This document shows positions 61,381 through 64,000 of a DNA stretch of 64,000 nt, piece after piece. The notes below the pieces were generated by a model that was given only the letters and a program-made list of their open reading frames with translations, ran no database searches and had not been told where the DNA came from. The stretch lies in assembly GCA_048595745.1 (NCBI GenBank), contig CP184361.1; one strand, given 5' to 3'. Each line of letters opens with the position of its first letter. The first letter of the stretch is position 1. The DNA comes from Aquipseudomonas alcaligenes_A (GTDB lineage Bacteria > Pseudomonadota > Gammaproteobacteria > Pseudomonadales > Pseudomonadaceae). The translations under genes were made by a program, and so were the position numbers.

Positions 61381-61395
61381 GGCGGCAGGCTATCC

Positions 61396-64000
61396 ATGAA
61401 TCTCTCCGCCCCCTTCATCCGCCGTCCGGTAGCGACGCTGCTGCTGAGCCTGGCGATCATCCTCGCCGGGCTGGTCAGCTTCCGCCTGCTGTCGGTGGCA
61501 CCGCTGCCGAACATGGATTTCCCGGCCATCGTGGTCAGCGCCAGCCTGCCGGGTGCCAGCCCGCAGACCATGGCCTCCAGCGTCGCCACGCCGCTGGAGC
61601 GCGCGTTGGGCAGCATCGCCGGCATCAGCGAGATGACCAGCCGCAGCGCCCAGGGCAATACGCGGATCATCATTCTGTTCGAGATCGGGCGGAACGTGGA
61701 TGCCGCCGCGCGCGAGGTGCAGGCGGCGATCAACGCCTCGCGCAACCTGCTGCCCAGCGGCATGCGCACGATGCCCACCTACGAGAAGTTCAACCCGTCG
61801 CAGGCGCCGATCATGGTGCTGTCGCTGACCTCGCCGCAGCTGGACAAGAGCCAGCTGTACGACCTGGCCTCCACGGTGATCGCCCAGAAGCTGTCGCAGG
61901 TGCAGGGCGTGGGCAAGATCGAGATCGGCGGCAGCTCGCTGCCGGCCGTGCGCGTGCAGCTGGAGCCGCGCCTGCTCGACCAGTACGGCGTGGCCCTCGA
62001 CGAGGTGCGCAACGCCATCGACCAGGCCAACCAGGATCGCCCCAAGGGCGACGTCGCCGATGCCGACCGCCACTGGCAGATCCAGGCCAACGACCAGCTG
62101 CGCAAGGCCGCGCAGTACCAGAACCTGATCATCCGCTACCAGAACAACGCGCCGGTGCGTCTGGGGGATGTGGCCAAGGTCGCGGATTCGGTGGAGAACC
62201 GCTACAACTCAGGCTTCTACAACGACGAGAAGGCCGTGCTGCTGGTGGTCAACCGCCAGCCGGGCGCCAACATCATCCAGACCATCGAGGACATCCGCGC
62301 CGAACTGCCGGCCCTGGAGGCGGTGATGCCGGCCAGCGCCCAGCTGGATGTGGCCATGGACCGCTCGCCGGTGATCCGCGCCAGCCTGCACGAAGCCGAG
62401 CGTACCCTGCTGATCGCCGTGGCCCTGGTGATCATGGTGGTCTTCCTGTTCCTCGGCCGCTGGCGCGCCTCGCTGATTCCGGCACTGGCGGTACCGGTGT
62501 CGCTGGTCGGCACCTTCGCGGTGATGTACCTGCTGGACTTCTCGCTGAACAACCTGTCGCTGATGGCGCTGATCATCTGCACCGGCCTGGTGGTGGACGA
62601 CGCCATCGTCGTGCTGGAGAACATCTCGCGGCATATCGAGGCCGGCGAAAAGCCCATGGCGGCGGCATTCAAGGGTTCGCAGGAGGTGGGCTTCACCCTG
62701 TTGTCGATGAACCTGTCGCTGGTCGCGGTGTTCATGTCCATCCTGTTCATGGGCGGCATCGTTGGCAGCCTGTTCGGCGAGTTCGCCGTGACCCTGACTG
62801 CGGCGATCCTGATCTCCCTGGCCGTGTCGCTGACCCTGACGCCGATGCTCTGCGCCCGCTGGCTCAAGGCCGAAGAAGAGGAACGCGCGCCCGGCCGCCT
62901 GCAGCAGTTCGGCGCGCGGGTGCAGGAGCGTGTACTGGCCTTCTATGGACGCAGCCTGGAGTGGGCGCTGGCGCATTCGCGGCTGACCCTGTTCACCCTG
63001 CTGCTGACCATTGCCGGCAACTTCTACCTGTTCGCCACGGTGCCGAAAAACCTGATGCCCGAGCAGGACACCGGCCAGCTGATCGGCTTCGTGCGTGGCG
63101 ATGATGGTCTGTCGTTCCAGGTCATGCAGCCGAAGATGGACGCCTTCCGCGACGGCCTGCTCAAGGACCCGGCGATCCACAGCGTGGCCGGTTTCATCGG
63201 CGGCGAGAGTGGGATCAACAACGCCTTCCTGGTGGTGCGCCTGAAGCCCATCGCCGAGCGCGACATTTCCGCCCGCGAGGTGATGGATCGCCTGCGCAAG
63301 GAGCTGCCCAAGGTACCTGGCGCACGGCTGATGCTGATGTCCGACCAGGACCTGCAGTTCGGTGGCCGCCAGGGGCGGAGCTCGGAGAACGAGTACGTGT
63401 TGCTGGCCAGCGAACTGTCGCTGCTCAAGGAATGGACCCCCAAGGTGCGTGACGCCCTGGCCAAGCTGCCGGAGCTGACCGACATCGATGCCAACGAAGG
63501 CGAGGGCGCCCAGCAGATCAACCTGGTGGTGGACCGCGCCACGGCCCAGCGCCTGGGTGTGGACATGGCGATGATCACCAGCGTGCTGAACAACGCGTTC
63601 AGCCAGCGGCAGATCTCCACCATCTACGAGTCGCTCAACCAGTACAGCGTGGTCATGGAGATCGATCCGGCCTATGCCCAGTACCCGGAGGCACTGGACC
63701 AGATCCAGGTGATCAGCGCCGACGGCGCGCGCGTGCCGCTGTCCGGCTTTGCCCGCTGGGAACGCAGCCTGGAGGAGGACAGGGTCAACCACCAGGGCCA
63801 GTTCGCCGCGGAGAGCATTGGCTACTCGCTGGCCCCGGAGGTCAGCCAGGACCAGGCCAATGCGGCGATTCGCCGGGCGGTGGCGGAACTCAACCTGCCC
63901 ACCGAAGTACAGGGCCTGCTGGGCGGCACCGGCGGCCAGTTCGAGAAGGAAGCGCAGGGCCAGCCGGTGATGATCCTGATTGCCTTGCTGGTGGTGTACA
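61396..64000 (+). CDS. muxC: RND multidrug efflux pump MuxC (MdtC-like), partial at the window end
   Basis: The frame is open from the ATG at 61396 to the end of the window (868 codons of an expected 1030 or so). It begins MNLSAPFIRRPVATLLLSLA and has the proton-relay motif CTGLVVDDAIVVLENISRHI and the PEQDTGQLIGF segment of RND pumps. It is the MdtC-type partner of MuxB. An outer-membrane channel gene such as opmB is expected beyond the window. Confidence 0.93.
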   Translation, partial: MNLSAPFIRRPVATLLLSLAIILAGLVSFRLLSVAPLPNMDFPAIVVSASLPGASPQTMASSVATPLERALGSIAGISEMTSRSAQGNTRIIILFEIGRNVDAAAREVQAAINASRNLLPSGMRTMPTYEKFNPSQAPIMVLSLTSPQLDKSQLYDLASTVIAQKLSQVQGVGKIEIGGSSLPAVRVQLEPRLLDQYGVALDEVRNAIDQANQDRPKGDVADADRHWQIQANDQLRKAAQYQNLIIRYQNNAPVRLGDVAKVADSVENRYNSGFYNDEKAVLLVVNRQPGANIIQTIEDIRAELPALEAVMPASAQLDVAMDRSPVIRASLHEAERTLLIAVALVIMVVFLFLGRWRASLIPALAVPVSLVGTFAVMYLLDFSLNNLSLMALIICTGLVVDDAIVVLENISRHIEAGEKPMAAAFKGSQEVGFTLLSMNLSLVAVFMSILFMGGIVGSLFGEFAVTLTAAILISLAVSLTLTPMLCARWLKAEEEERAPGRLQQFGARVQERVLAFYGRSLEWALAHSRLTLFTLLLTIAGNFYLFATVPKNLMPEQDTGQLIGFVRGDDGLSFQVMQPKMDAFRDGLLKDPAIHSVAGFIGGESGINNAFLVVRLKPIAERDISAREVMDRLRKELPKVPGARLMLMSDQDLQFGGRQGRSSENEYVLLASELSLLKEWTPKVRDALAKLPELTDIDANEGEGAQQINLVVDRATAQRLGVDMAMITSVLNNAFSQRQISTIYESLNQYSVVMEIDPAYAQYPEALDQIQVISADGARVPLSGFARWERSLEEDRVNHQGQFAAESIGYSLAPEVSQDQANAAIRRAVAELNLPTEVQGLLGGTGGQFEKEAQGQPVMILIALLVVY

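Overview
The window reads as a chromosomal segment of a Pseudomonas-like gammaproteobacterium. The protein-coding flanks are GC-rich, and they carry gene sets typical of that genus: MuxABC-type efflux, the liu leucine catabolism cluster, tau taurine genes, a SfnB/MetNIQ sulfur-scavenging cluster, tpx, xthA and a PilT/PilU-type ATPase. The species cannot be fixed from sequence reading alone.

Layout. (1) 1-17.6 kb is dominated by organosulfur or oxidoreductive scavenging. It holds an AraC regulator divergent from a carboxymuconolactone decarboxylase/acyl-CoA-dehydrogenase-like/ABC transporter operon, then a reverse-strand sfnB-sfnB-monooxygenase-metQNI cluster, then a reverse-strand tauABCD-rhodanese operon. 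This block lies between two direct copies of a 28-bp segment (25/28 identical) of the ybiT 5' end. An integrase C-terminal fragment lies just inside the left copy, so the block may be an old integrated element. tauB carries an apparent one-base frameshift. (2) 17.6-22 kb holds a sphingomyelinase-like secreted enzyme, a YqaA-type membrane protein, a parvulin, a PilT/PilU-family ATPase and an unrecognised protein. (3) 22.3-35.9 kb is an AT-richer integron cassette array. It has 25 cassettes, all on the minus strand, each followed by an attC site, with an attI-like junction at the right end but no integron integrase in the window. An IS1111-type element sits inside one attC, and a truncated second copy marks the distal end. 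Cargo is single small genes: membrane proteins, lipoproteins, Imm50-like, YwqK/MORN, trypco2, LprI-like, DUF4279 and DUF4288 proteins, an ankyrin protein and many unknowns. One cassette is present twice. (4) 36-49 kb holds a small flank gene, a periplasmic solute-binding protein, acetoacetyl-CoA synthetase and the liuRABCDE operon, divergent from an SDR/acyl-CoA dehydrogenase pair. (5) 49-64 kb holds a LysR/acyl-CoA dehydrogenase pair, a TerC protein, a PstS-OmpA fusion, xthA, a GNAT protein, tpx and muxABC (muxC runs off the end).

How the parts work together. The left third would let the cell take up sulfonates, taurine and methionine-like compounds and cleave them oxidatively when sulfate is short. 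The tauA and first sfnB upstream regions share a 14-bp motif, which suggests common control. The liu block takes isovaleryl-CoA to acetoacetate plus acetyl-CoA and re-activates acetoacetate. A palindrome between liuR and the divergent SDR gene is the likely LiuR operator. About 100-bp CCCTCTCCC/GGGAGAGGG inverted repeats fill eight intergenic gaps from 39 to 61 kb and are absent from the first 36 kb. The most likely source of undescribed biology is the cassette array.
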